Assembly: GCF_947492365.1 (NCBI RefSeq)
Contig: NZ_CANLMB010000002.1
Coordinates: 434,001-498,000 of the forward strand
Source of the DNA: an uncultured Erythrobacter sp.
GTDB lineage: Bacteria; Pseudomonadota; Alphaproteobacteria; Sphingomonadales; Sphingomonadaceae
Length of the DNA stretch: 64,000 nucleotides
Direction of reading: 5' to 3'
Positions 19,781 to 28,248 of this stretch are shown in pieces (within the stretch, counting starts at the first letter, position 1; each line of letters begins with the position of its first letter). Made by a program: the position numbers and the translations under genes. The notes beneath the pieces are model-generated. The model worked only from the letters and a program-made list of their open reading frames with translations. It searched no databases and had not been told where the DNA came from.

Positions 19781-21334
19781 ATGAGGAGCGCGAAGCTGCC
19801 AATGCAAGAGATGTTGAGTGCCGAATACGGCTCTTTCGCCGGAGTTCTGGCCAAATGGGCAGAGCACCAACCCGATCAACCTGCTCTACGCGATGATGCG
19901 GGCGAGCTCAGCTGGGCGGCCATGCACGATCAGATCGAGCGGCTCGCCGCGCGGCTGATCGAAACAGGGCTGGAGCGCGGCCAACCGGTCGCGATCATTG
20001 GCACCAGTTCGATCAATTATGCGCTGGTGTTCCTGGCAGCAGTGCGCGCTGGCGGTGTGGCGGCACCGCTGACCACCAGCGCCTCGCCTGAACAGCTTGC
20101 CGGGATGGCGGCGGATTCGGGTGCACGGCACTTGTTTATCGATGCGGGGAAGGCGGCCGAGTTGGGGCCGCAATTCATGGCCGATCTGATCCGGGTGCCC
20201 CTTGAAGACCTGGGCGGCTGGATGGCACCTGCTGGCACGCATGCGCCCGCCATCGATCCTGCGCCCGGCGATCCGTTCAATATCATCTACTCCTCCGGTA
20301 CGACCGGCATCCCTAAAGGTATCGTGCATTCTCACCAGATGCGTTGGCGTCAGTTTGGCGCCACGGCACTGTCTTATCTTGGCAGCGGTTTGGAGGTGCG
20401 CTCGCTTGCATCCACACCGCTCTATTCCAACACAACCATGGTTGCCTTTCTACCGCCCCTATTGGCGGGTGGCACGGTGCGCATCATGGGCAAGTTCGAC
20501 TGTGCGCGATGGCTCGGCCATGCTTCGCGCGACCGCACCAACGTCACCATGCTGGTGCCGGTTCAATATCAGCGGCTGATGGATCATCCCGGCTTCGATG
20601 ATTACGACCTTTCCGCATTGGCGCTAAAATATTGCACCTCGGCCCCCTTCTCAGCCGAGCTCAAGCGCGAAGTGCTTGGCCGCATGCCCGGCGGGTTGAT
20701 CGAGATCTATTCGATGACCGAAGGCGGGGTTGTCTGCTTGCTCGAAGCGCATAAATTTCCCGACAAGCTCCACACTGTAGGGCGGCCCTCTCCGGGCAGC
20801 GAGATGAAGGTGCTTGATGATGACGACAATCCGGTCGCGCCTGGCGAGGCGGGCAATCTGATCGGTCTCTCACAGACCATGATGAGTGGCTACCAGAACC
20901 AGCCGGGCAAGACGCGCGAGGGATACTGGAAAGACCCCGAGACAGGCATCAACTGGCAGCGCATGGGCGATATCGGCCGGGTCGATGAAGACGGCTTTGT
21001 CGAGCTTGTCGGCCGCGCGAAGGACATGATTATCTCGGGCGGATTCAACATCTATCCCAGCGATCTCGAAGCTGAACTCGATCGAGAAGAGGACGTGCTC
21101 GAAGCCGCCGTGGTTGGCATTGCTTCGAAGCAATGGGGCGAGACGCCGGCTGGCTTTATTGTGCTGGCAGTAGGCGCGCGCGATCCGCAAGAAGTGTTGG
21201 CAGCTGTCAATGCGCGCCTCGGCAAGACACAGCGCCTCTCAGCCCTCTACGCGATAGACGAAATGCCGCGCAGCCATATCGGCAAGCTGCTCAAGACCGA
21301 ATTGCGCGAAATCGCCGAGCGGCTGGCACGCTGA
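19781..21334 (+). CDS. AMP-forming acyl-CoA synthetase/ligase
   Basis: A 517-residue class I adenylate-forming enzyme that activates a carboxylic acid to acyl-AMP and then acyl-CoA. The A3 loop is YSSGTTGIPKGIVHSH, the A5 region SMTEGG, the A8 hinge QRMGDIGRVDEDGFVELVGRAKDMIISGG, and the A10 Lys lies in SHIGKLLKTELRE. The C-terminal domain holds FNIYPSDLEAELDREEDVLEAAVVG. Overall it resembles medium-chain or aromatic acyl-CoA ligases, and the acid is not predictable here. Start ATG 19781 or ATG 19802. It is followed by the structured region. Confidence 0.9.
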   Translation: MRSAKLPMQEMLSAEYGSFAGVLAKWAEHQPDQPALRDDAGELSWAAMHDQIERLAARLIETGLERGQPVAIIGTSSINYALVFLAAVRAGGVAAPLTTSASPEQLAGMAADSGARHLFIDAGKAAELGPQFMADLIRVPLEDLGGWMAPAGTHAPAIDPAPGDPFNIIYSSGTTGIPKGIVHSHQMRWRQFGATALSYLGSGLEVRSLASTPLYSNTTMVAFLPPLLAGGTVRIMGKFDCARWLGHASRDRTNVTMLVPVQYQRLMDHPGFDDYDLSALALKYCTSAPFSAELKREVLGRMPGGLIEIYSMTEGGVVCLLEAHKFPDKLHTVGRPSPGSEMKVLDDDDNPVAPGEAGNLIGLSQTMMSGYQNQPGKTREGYWKDPETGINWQRMGDIGRVDEDGFVELVGRAKDMIISGGFNIYPSDLEAELDREEDVLEAAVVGIASKQWGETPAGFIVLAVGARDPQEVLAAVNARLGKTQRLSALYAIDEMPRSHIGKLLKTELREIAERLAR

Positions 21335-21353
21335 CGATATTGAGGTGAGGGTG

Positions 21354-21653
21354 GAGACGCGGCCACCATTCGGGGGAGAGAAAGGGGTGGCCGCGTCTCG
21401 CTCGCTGTCTTGCCGACGGGCAGGCCGTCCGGGGGCTGGAGTAACCATTGCGGGCGCCGGGGGAAGACGCGGGCCGGTTGTTTCCAGCAGACGGCAATTT
21501 GCGAGCCTGAGCGCGGGGGACGCTCCGATTAAGGGCCTTGATTGCCGCGCCGGTTCTGGAAGTGACCGTGGCGCAACTGGCTCCCAATCTATGGCCGCAT
21601 GCCGTCGGCAAGCAGACTGGCAGGTAATCTCAGGGGAGAGATGGTCCCTGCCA
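21354..21653 (+). ncRNA. Candidate structured RNA upstream of guaA
   Basis: No coding sequence is convincing between the ligase stop (21334) and guaA (21858). The region is dense in perfect inverted repeats. A 14-bp hairpin joins 21354-21367 to 21386-21399. A long-range 11-bp helix joins 21409-21419 to 21602-21612, extendable by three pairs past one bulge. Between these, 21425-21429/21490-21494 and 21435-21440/21483-21488 pair, as do 21492-21498/21541-21547 (competing) and 21509-21513/21521-21525. A final 7-bp hairpin is 21618-21624/21647-21653 with a nested 5-bp stem. Signatures of RNase P, tmRNA, 6S and SRP RNA were looked for and not found. Strand is assumed from flanking genes. It could be a free-standing RNA or a guaA leader. 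Confidence 0.5.
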
Positions 21654-21751
21654 AATACGCCGCGCTAGCTTTGGAGAGAGATGCCTTATCGCGCGTCGTT
21701 AAGAGCCATATGATGTTCGGTTGCGTCAAACTCAAATGACAAAACCCGCAA

Positions 21752-21776
21752 GCAAGTTGCGTATTTTGCAACTTGC
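21752..21776. promoter_or_regulatory. Perfect 9-bp inverted repeat ahead of guaA
   Basis: GCAAGTTGC (21752-21760) and GCAACTTGC (21768-21776) are perfect complements across a 7-base A/T-rich spacer. The repeat is 82 bases before the guaA start. It could be an operator for a dimeric regulator or a small RNA hairpin; no purine-regulator consensus is recognised with certainty. Confidence 0.5.
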
Positions 21777-21857
21777 CACATGTTCGGGGGGCAAACCAGC
21801 CTTTAGCCGCGCCAACCCGCTTGCCAGCCCTCGCCCCGCTGACGTAACGGAGCGCGC

Positions 21858-23432
21858 ATGGAAGCAGAGCATATCCCGGATTCGATCCTCATCGTCGATT
21901 TTGGCAGTCAGGTCACCCAGCTGATCGCGCGCCGCGTGCGCGAGGCGGGTGTCTATTCCGAAATCGCGCCGTTCACTATGGCCGAGGAAGCGTTCAAACG
22001 CCTCAATCCCAAGGGCATTATCCTTTCCGGATCGCCCGCAGGTGTTCCGGAAGAAGGCAGCCCGCGCGCGCCTCAAAGCTTCTTTGATGCGGGCGTGCCG
22101 ATCCTTGGCATCTGTTACGGGCAACAAGTGATGAGCCACCAGCTCGGCGGCGAAGTCCGTCCGGGTCATGAAACCGGTGAAGGCGGCGAGTTTGGCCGCG
22201 CCTATCTGACCGTCACAAAAGAGTGCGCTCTGTTCGACGGGTTATGGAATGAGGGTGAGCGTCATCAGGTCTGGATGAGCCACGGCGACAAGGTCACCAA
22301 ATTCGCACCCGGATTTGAGATCGTCGCCACCTCCGATGGCGCGCCCTTTGCGGTGATCGCCGATGAAGAGCGCAAGTTCTATGGCACCCAGTTCCACCCA
22401 GAGGTGGTCCACACACCCGATGGCGGAAAGCTGCTCGCCAATTTCGTTCGCCATGTTTGCGGGCTCACTGGCGACTGGACCATGGCCGAGTTCCGCAAAA
22501 CCAAGATTGAGGAAATTCGCGCGCAGGTTGGCTCAGGCAAGGTCATTTGCGGCCTATCCGGCGGTGTCGATAGCGCGGTCGCGGCGGTGCTAATCCACGA
22601 GGCGATCGGCGAGCAGCTCACCTGCGTCTATGTCGATCACGGGTTGATGCGCCTCAATGAGACTGAGCAGGTCGTCTCTCTGTTCCGCGACCATTACAAC
22701 ATCCCGCTGATCGCGGTGGATGCCGAAGAGACGTTCCTCGGCGGCCTCGCAGGCGTCACCGACCCCGAGAAAAAGCGCAAGTTTATCGGCGGTGCGTTCA
22801 TCGACCTGTTCGAGGCCGAGGCCAAGAAGGTCGGCGGCGCGGACTTCCTTGCGCAAGGCACGCTCTATCCAGACGTGATCGAAAGCGTATCCTTCACCGG
22901 CGGGCCTTCGGTGACGATCAAAAGCCACCACAATGTCGGCGGCTTGCCTGAACGCATGAACATGGAGCTGGTCGAGCCGCTGCGCGAACTGTTCAAGGAC
23001 GAAGTGCGCGAGTTGGGCCGCGAGCTTGGCCTGCCCGAGGCATTCGTCGGTCGCCACCCCTTCCCCGGCCCCGGCCTGGCAATCCGTATTCCGGGCGAAG
23101 TCACCAAGGAGCGCTGCGACATCCTGCGCAAGGCCGACGCGATATATCTCGAAGAGATCCGCAATGCCGGGCTGTACGACGCGATCTGGCAGGCCTTCGC
23201 CGTCCTGCTGCCGGTCAAGACCGTCGGCGTGATGGGCGACGGGCGCACCTATGACAGCGTCTGCGGCCTGCGCGCAGTGACCTCAACCGACGGAATGACA
23301 GCGGACGTCTATCCCTTTGATGCGAGCTTCCTGACGCAAGTTTCCACGCGCATCGTCAACGAAGTGCAGGGCATCAACCGCGTGGTCTATGACTATACGT
23401 CAAAGCCGCCGGGGACGATTGAGTGGGAGTGA
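21858..23432 (+). CDS. guaA: GMP synthase (glutamine-hydrolysing)
   Basis: A 524-residue two-domain enzyme making GMP from XMP, ATP and glutamine. The N-terminal class I glutamine amidotransferase has the nucleophile in GICYGQQ and the His-Glu pair in FHPEVVHT. The ATP pyrophosphatase domain begins near residue 200 with the P-loop [12 protein letters not shown]. The C-terminal dimerisation and XMP domain ends in [17 protein letters not shown], the usual GuaA end. Length is normal. The preceding 520-base non-coding region suggests regulation at promoter or leader level. Confidence 0.97.
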   Translation: MEAEHIPDSILIVDFGSQVTQLIARRVREAGVYSEIAPFTMAEEAFKRLNPKGIILSGSPAGVPEEGSPRAPQSFFDAGVPILGICYGQQVMSHQLGGEVRPGHETGEGGEFGRAYLTVTKECALFDGLWNEGERHQVWMSHGDKVTKFAPGFEIVATSDGAPFAVIADEERKFYGTQFHPEVVHTPDGGKLLANFVRHVCGLTGDWTMAEFRKTKIEEIRAQVGSGKVICGLSGGVDSAVAAVLIHEAIGEQLTCVYVDHGLMRLNETEQVVSLFRDHYNIPLIAVDAEETFLGGLAGVTDPEKKRKFIGGAFIDLFEAEAKKVGGADFLAQGTLYPDVIESVSFTGGPSVTIKSHHNVGGLPERMNMELVEPLRELFKDEVRELGRELGLPEAFVGRHPFPGPGLAIRIPGEVTKERCDILRKADAIYLEEIRNAGLYDAIWQAFAVLLPVKTVGVMGDGRTYDSVCGLRAVTSTDGMTADVYPFDASFLTQVSTRIVNEVQGINRVVYDYTSKPPGTIEWE

Positions 23433-23489
23433 ACTTGAATTCTGCGCACCAATCATTAAACCACCGACGAAATATTGAATGGGGACGAA

Positions 23490-23921
23490 ATGAAGTGGTT
23501 GACTTGGAGTGTTTTGATTCCACTTGGATTGCCTAGCATACTAGCATTGGCGGCAGCCTCTGCATGGGGCACAGTTTCGACAGATCTTACTGTTATAGAT
23601 GGATTTGTGACCGCTTGGAGCACGCTCCAAGACGTTAGCCCATGGACTTTGCTGATTTACGCGAACACATTGCTGGCAATCACCTTTCGAGACTATACTT
23701 CTGTTGCTCGAGGATTCGATGCGATCATGATTGGTCTGATAATCATTGGTTTCGCCCTATTATTTTATTCTTGCCTTATGGTCGTGTTCATTCTCGACGG
23801 TGGGGTGCCTGGTGGAACCGTTTATGTCATTATCGGTGTTTTGCTGTTGGCAACGGTAGCGCTAGGCTTTAAAGCTAATAATCAAATTGAGTCCCGTACG
23901 CACGTGCGAACGATTGGGTGA
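23490..23921 (+). CDS. Hypothetical four-helix membrane protein
   Basis: A 143-residue protein with four hydrophobic segments (about residues 5-25, 47-62, 77-103 and 110-130). No family is recognised. GGGGA lies four bases before ATG 23490; a TTG at 23475 would add five residues. Base composition is visibly AT-richer than the neighbours (60-base rows of roughly 45-55% GC). The stop overlaps the possible GTG start of the next gene, so the pair is likely co-transcribed and may be a recent acquisition. Confidence 0.6.
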   Translation: MKWLTWSVLIPLGLPSILALAAASAWGTVSTDLTVIDGFVTAWSTLQDVSPWTLLIYANTLLAITFRDYTSVARGFDAIMIGLIIIGFALLFYSCLMVVFILDGGVPGGTVYVIIGVLLLATVALGFKANNQIESRTHVRTIG

Positions 23922-24229
23922 GAAGAGAGTTCTGGATGCCATTGAAATCATTTCTCCCAGACGACCATCCAAGAATATTGGAACGGCATGTCCCTCCTCA
24001 AACGGAACTTCTGGAACGGACGATAGTATGTGAAGCTGGCATACGCTCGCTTTCGTTTCAAGATAGACTGCAAGTTGCTGCAATATGCGGGGCTGCAGTT
24101 GGAGCTATCACAAGCGTCGCGATCCCTTCATCTCTATTGGCGATTCCAATTCTCTGCGCTCTCGCGGGCAGCTTAGTTGGAGGGATCATTGTCCGAGCAT
24201 TGGGATCAAGCAGCTGTGTAAAGAAGTAG
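23918..24229 (+). CDS. Hypothetical small membrane protein
   Basis: A 103-residue (GTG 23918) or 97-residue (ATG 23936) protein. An N-terminal acidic, proline-containing part (residues ~10-45) is followed by two close hydrophobic segments (VAAICGAAVGAITSVAI and LAIPILCALAGSLVGGIIV) rich in glycine, as in hairpin membrane anchors. No family is recognised. AT-richer like the gene before it and coupled to it by a four-base overlap if GTG is used. The YceI lipoprotein gene starts four bases after its stop. Confidence 0.55.
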   Translation: MRREFWMPLKSFLPDDHPRILERHVPPQTELLERTIVCEAGIRSLSFQDRLQVAAICGAAVGAITSVAIPSSLLAIPILCALAGSLVGGIIVRALGSSSCVKK

Positions 24230-24233
24230 TGCA

Positions 24234-24854
24234 ATGACTTTGCGCAGGCCGAAATTCTTTACCGCCATTCTCATCACTTTCATCACTCTCACCGCCTGTT
24301 CGCAAGCTCCGGCTGAGCCGCCCGTGCTGACAGGCACAGCGTGGACGCTGGATGGCGAGGCTTCGGAACTGTCCTATGTCACGATCAAGTCGGGCGAGAT
24401 AGCAGAGGCGAACTCTTTTGAAGGCTTGAGCGGTTCGGTGTCGGCCGATGGCGCGGCCAGTATCGAAATCGACCTCGCCAGCGTTTCAACCGGCGTGGAT
24501 ATCCGCGATGAGCGGATGCGCGAAGTGTTGTTCGTGGTTGCAGACAATCCCAGCGCGACCGTTACTGCGCAGATCGACCCGGTGGCTTTCGAGGCGCTTG
24601 GAATTGGCGAGAGCGCTCAAACCACGCTCGAAGGAACGCTGAGCCTCAAAGGGATCGAAGCGCCATTCTTAGCCGAAGTCACAGTGACTCGCGCGGGCGC
24701 TGACCGCGTGCTCGCGGTTTCCAATGCGCCAGTGATTGTCGAGGCCTCGCGCTTCGAATTGACCGATGGTCTGGAGCAATTGCAGGAACTTGCGGGCCTT
24801 CCCTCGATTACGCCGGTCGTGCCGGTGAGTTTTAGCCTCAGCTTCACCCGCTAG
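24234..24854 (+). CDS. YceI family lipoprotein
   Basis: A 206-residue protein with a lipobox (ITLTAC, Cys ~22), so probably anchored in a membrane facing the periplasm. A YceI-like lipocalin-type beta barrel covers about residues 36-205. Landmarks are SELSYVTIKSGEIAEANSFEGLSGSV, the repeated central block VDIRDERMREVLF, and GTLSLKGIEAPF. YceI proteins bind long polyisoprenoids or are induced by alkaline pH or stress. Here the ligand is unknown. It follows the small membrane gene pair closely, and a hydrolase-like gene follows 15 bases later. Confidence 0.85.
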   Translation: MTLRRPKFFTAILITFITLTACSQAPAEPPVLTGTAWTLDGEASELSYVTIKSGEIAEANSFEGLSGSVSADGAASIEIDLASVSTGVDIRDERMREVLFVVADNPSATVTAQIDPVAFEALGIGESAQTTLEGTLSLKGIEAPFLAEVTVTRAGADRVLAVSNAPVIVEASRFELTDGLEQLQELAGLPSITPVVPVSFSLSFTR

Positions 24855-24869
24855 TCGCGGCAAGACGGG

Positions 24870-25397
24870 TTGCCGACGATATTCACCCATGCGGTTGTGC
24901 CACTGGCAATTGCCGTTGCTGCCGGGCGCGGGCGCATTTCGGCGAAACTTGCGATCGCCGGCGCAGTCTTCGCGGTTTTGCCTGACGCTGATGTGATCGG
25001 CTTCCGTTTCGGAATCGAATATCCCGATGAATGGGGGCATCGCGGGGCAAGCCATTCGATTGCCTTCGCTGCGGTCTGCGCTGCCGCTCTGGCGCTGGTA
25101 TGGAAGGAGGCGCGCAGCCTCACCGCCTTCGCTTTCCTGACATTGGCGATGGCGAGCCACGGATTGCTCGACACGCTGACCAATGGCGGGTTGGGCGCGG
25201 CGTTGTTCTGGCCATTCGACAACACCCGCATCTTCGCGCCCGAAACGCCGGTTTTGGTTTCGCCGATCGGAAGAAGCTTTTTCTCGATGCGCGGCTTGGA
25301 GACGCTCTTTTCCGAGCTGCGCTGGATCTGGTTGCCATGCATCCTTTTGGGCTTGGCCGGATGGGGGTTGAGGCGTGCAATTCGACCTCGGACCTGA
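24870..25397 (+). CDS. YdjM/DUF457-like membrane-bound metal-dependent hydrolase
   Basis: A 175-residue integral membrane protein of the LexA-binding, inner-membrane-associated putative hydrolase family. The family pattern is visible: PTIFTHAVVPLAIA, AVLPDADVIGFRFG, and HRGASHSIAFA, then SHGLLDTLTNGG. The conserved His and Asp residues probably bind metal. The start is TTG 24870, with no better codon near the conserved N-terminus. Its 3' end overlaps the following EndoIII-like gene by 23 bases, in another frame. Confidence 0.8.
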   Translation: MPTIFTHAVVPLAIAVAAGRGRISAKLAIAGAVFAVLPDADVIGFRFGIEYPDEWGHRGASHSIAFAAVCAAALALVWKEARSLTAFAFLTLAMASHGLLDTLTNGGLGAALFWPFDNTRIFAPETPVLVSPIGRSFFSMRGLETLFSELRWIWLPCILLGLAGWGLRRAIRPRT

Positions 25398-26079
25398 CCC
25401 GCGCACCGAAATCCTGCGCCGCTTGCAGTCGGCAATGATAGAGAGCTTTGGCCGCATCATCCGCCCGCCGGAAAAGCGCCGCGATCCGGTGTGGGTGCTG
25501 GTCCACGGCGTGATCGGCGCGCAGACCAAGACGGCAGCCTCCAACGCTTCGACTGACGGGCTGCTCGCCGAATATGGCAGCTGGGAAGCGGTGGCAGCGG
25601 TGAGCGAGGCAGATCTTGAAGCGCGGCTCGAGCGGCAGAGCTTCCCGACTGTTGCGGCAAAGCGGCTCAAGGCCTGCCTCAACGCCATTATCTCCGAACG
25701 CGGTGCTGTTGATTTGCGCCACCTTTCCAATCTGCCCACCGACGAGGCGATGGCGTGGCTGGAGAAGCTTCCTGGCGTGGCCCGCAAGAACTCCGCCGGA
25801 GTGATGAATGCGAGCACTTTCGAGCGCAAAGCCATGGTGATCGACGGCCACCACCGCCGGATCATGCAGCGAATGGGCATCGTGCCGTCCAAGGCAGACA
25901 CCGCAAAAACATATGACGCGTTGATGCCGATCCTGCCGGGCGATTGGTCTGCCGCCGATATGGATGAGCATCATTTGTTGCTCAAGAAGCTGGGCCAGAC
26001 CCATTGCCGCCCGCGCCGCGGGTTATGCGAAGACTGCCCTGCTAGACAGGATTGCGAAACCGGGCGCGAAACGTCATGA
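25375..26079 (+). CDS. Endonuclease III-like HhH-GPD DNA glycosylase with Fe-S cluster
   Basis: A 234-residue base-excision-repair protein of the EndoIII superfamily. The helix-hairpin-helix and catalytic Lys sit in LPGVARKNSAGVM, aligned with EndoIII LPGVGRKTA, and the catalytic Asp in VIDGHHRRI. The C-terminal C-x6-C-x2-C-x5-C (CRPRRGLCEDCPARQDC) is the 4Fe-4S loop. The sequence is diverged from canonical Nth, so it is a second, EndoIII-like glycosylase whose lesion preference is unknown. The GTG start at 25375 lies within the preceding gene. Confidence 0.85.
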   Translation: MQFDLGPDPRTEILRRLQSAMIESFGRIIRPPEKRRDPVWVLVHGVIGAQTKTAASNASTDGLLAEYGSWEAVAAVSEADLEARLERQSFPTVAAKRLKACLNAIISERGAVDLRHLSNLPTDEAMAWLEKLPGVARKNSAGVMNASTFERKAMVIDGHHRRIMQRMGIVPSKADTAKTYDALMPILPGDWSAADMDEHHLLLKKLGQTHCRPRRGLCEDCPARQDCETGRETS

Positions 26080-26416
26080 CACCTGCAGCTACAAGCCGAC
26101 AGGTTATCGCAGGTTCTGAAAAGAACAAGTCGCTGACAGAGCGAAACGCGGCGAGGCCGGAATAGGCAGCAATTCGCGCAGCTGAATGGTTAGATGCCAA
26201 TGCTTGATTCCGATTGAGAGCCGCCTGCAAAGCTGCTCAAGCCGAAAGGCTAGGCGCAAAAGGCCATTTCGCAGCATGATAGGCCGGATTGGCTGCACCG
26301 CCTGACGCTACGGCGCGCAGCGTCATTGGCGCCTCCCTCAAAAGTGCGCTTGCACACAGGCCTATATTCCGCTTGTCTAGGTCGCAAATCGAAACCTGAC
26401 CGGAGGAATACCCGCT
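26080..26416. other. Intergenic region without a gene
   Basis: No supported coding sequence is seen in these 337 bases; the ORFs present are antisense or without family features. One perfect inverted repeat, TGACGCT (26303-26309) with AGCGTCA (26319-26325), could form a hairpin. The last ~60 bases should hold the promoter for the 26417 gene, and GGAGGA lies at 26401-26406 as its ribosome binding site. Confidence 0.6.
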
Positions 26417-27394
26417 ATGAAAACCGCCATCACTGAAATGTTCGGCATCCAGCACCCCATCATTCAGGGCGGCATGCACTATGTCGGATTTGCCGAAATG
26501 GCGGCGGCGGTTTCCAATGCTGGCGGGCTGGGTATCATTACTGGCCTGACGCAAGGCACACCCGAAAAGCTCTCCAATGAAATCGCGCGATGCAAGGATA
26601 TGACCGACAAGCCCTTTGGCGTGAACATCACCATCCTGCCGACGCTCACCCCGCCTGACTATCCTGGCATCGTGAAAGCGGTGATCGATGGCGGCGTACC
26701 GGTTGTGGAGACTGCCGGTCGCAATCCGGTCGAGCTTCTGGGCCCGCTCAAGGATGCGGGGATCAAGGTGATCCACAAATGCACCAGCGTGCGCCACTCG
26801 CTCAAAGCGCAGGACATTGGCTGCGATGCGGTGTCGGTCGATGGCTTTGAATGCGGCGGCCATCCGGGCGAGGACGATGTTCCCAATTTCATCCTTCTGC
26901 CTCGCGCTGCCGATGAACTTGAAATCCCGTTCGTTTCGAGCGGCGGCATGGCAGACGGGCGCTCGCTGGTCGCCAGCCTCGCCATGGGCGCGCAGGGGAT
27001 GAATATGGGCACGCGCTTTATCGCCACCAAGGAAGCGCCGGTTCACGAGAATGTGAAGAAAGCCATCGTTGCTGCGTCGGAACTCGATACGCGCCTGGTC
27101 ATGCGTCCGCTGCGCAACACCGAACGCGTGATGACGAATGCGGCGGTCGAACGGCTGATTCAGAAGGAAAAAGAGCTGGGCGATGATCTGAAGTTCGAAG
27201 ACATCATCGCAGAGGTCGCCGGTGTTTATCCCTCGATCATGATGGAGGGCGATATGGACAAAGGTGCGTGGAGCTGCGGCATGGTCGCAGGCCTTATCAA
27301 CGACATACCGACCTGCCAGGAACTGATCGACGGCATTATGGCCGAAGCCGAAGAGATCATCACCAAGCGTATGGGCGGTATGCTCGCGGCCTGA
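26417..27394 (+). CDS. Nitronate monooxygenase-like flavoprotein (2-nitropropane dioxygenase family)
   Basis: A 325-residue FMN TIM-barrel protein. Typical landmarks are an early PIIQGGM, GGLGIITG, an NITILPTL block, the phosphate-binding FECGGHPGEDD, and FVSSGGMADGRSLVASLAMGAQGMNMGTRF. The family oxidises alkyl nitronates or related compounds, and some members are enoyl reductases (FabK-like). His in GGHPGE may be the catalytic base. The physiological substrate is unknown. A strong GGAGGA site precedes ATG 26417. Confidence 0.88.
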   Translation: MKTAITEMFGIQHPIIQGGMHYVGFAEMAAAVSNAGGLGIITGLTQGTPEKLSNEIARCKDMTDKPFGVNITILPTLTPPDYPGIVKAVIDGGVPVVETAGRNPVELLGPLKDAGIKVIHKCTSVRHSLKAQDIGCDAVSVDGFECGGHPGEDDVPNFILLPRAADELEIPFVSSGGMADGRSLVASLAMGAQGMNMGTRFIATKEAPVHENVKKAIVAASELDTRLVMRPLRNTERVMTNAAVERLIQKEKELGDDLKFEDIIAEVAGVYPSIMMEGDMDKGAWSCGMVAGLINDIPTCQELIDGIMAEAEEIITKRMGGMLAA

Positions 27395-27434
27395 TTGTCC
27401 ACAAAAGGTGTTCTGAAGATTTGAGGGGGTATTC

Positions 27435-27989
27435 ATGAACAATTTGAAGGCATTTGCCAGCGGCGGTCTTGCGCTTGGCCTAATGAGCCTCGTCTCGGCC
27501 TGTTCGAGTGGGGAACCGGAACTAGCGGATATCGAAAATGGTCAGGTGTTTGATCCGATTGCAGTCGAGGAAACCGAGCCAGAGCCTGTCGCGACTTGCG
27601 CAAACCCGCCCGAGAATGGCGATGTTCTTGCTCGCGATCGATCAAGAGGCACCGGCGTCCACACTATCAGGGTGTTCAGTGGCGGAACGGGACACACGAT
27701 CGTCAATATCCGCGATGGGGCAAGCAGTGATTTGGTCGTGTCTTTCTTTGTAGGGATTGGAGAGGAAGCGTCGGTTAGCGACATCCCCGATGGTTCCTAC
27801 AAGGTGCAATACGCCAATGGTTTTGATCTGGACGAGGAGTGCCTGAATTTCGTCACTATCCGTGGCGCATCGGAAGATCCCGAACTCCTCGATTTTGCGC
27901 CGGGTACGAGGATTACGATGACGTACGACATGATGCCATCGCGGCAGGGGAACTTTACCGGCCAGTCGATCAGCCCGTCGGATTTTTAA
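27435..27989 (+). CDS. Hypothetical lipoprotein
   Basis: A 184-residue predicted lipoprotein: signal peptide with lipobox LVSAC (Cys 23), a short acidic linker, then a domain of about 120 residues. No family is recognised. The domain is beta-rich, with HTIRVFSGGTGHTIVNIRDG and DIPDGSYKVQYANGFDLDEEC. The GGGGG before ATG 27435 is a good ribosome binding site. It follows the nitronate monooxygenase gene by 40 bases. Confidence 0.72.
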   Translation: MNNLKAFASGGLALGLMSLVSACSSGEPELADIENGQVFDPIAVEETEPEPVATCANPPENGDVLARDRSRGTGVHTIRVFSGGTGHTIVNIRDGASSDLVVSFFVGIGEEASVSDIPDGSYKVQYANGFDLDEECLNFVTIRGASEDPELLDFAPGTRITMTYDMMPSRQGNFTGQSISPSDF

Positions 27990-28248
27990 GCGGATTGGAT
28001 TATTGGGTGGGATGGCGGTTATGCCGGTCAGCCCAAGGATCGCGGTGACTACGCGTTCGTGCGACGCGTAAAGATGCTTAACGCGCTTATACGTAGCCTT
28101 CCGAATTAAAATCACTCTCCAATACGGTAAGATACGGATGTCTTCGCGTCGCGGGCTTGCCTAGCAGGCCCCAGCGTAGCGATGACATGGTCGTAATTGA
28201 AGACGGCGGGCCGGCCCCGAGGGCGATCCAGCCGAAGAGGTATTGTAG

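Noticed and set aside
21354..21653. Assigning the structured region as RNase P RNA, tmRNA, 6S or SRP RNA
   Set aside because: The hallmark sequences (GAGGAAAGTC and ACAGNAA for RNase P, tag reading frame for tmRNA, GGAAGCAGCC-type motif for SRP) were not found; left unclassified.
21345..21668. 107-codon plus-strand frame in the gap before guaA
   Set aside because: No family resemblance and the region's strong inverted repeats fit an RNA better than a protein.
26237..27442. 401-codon minus-strand frame over the nitronate monooxygenase gene
   Set aside because: Antisense to a well-supported gene with clear family motifs; no ribosome binding site.
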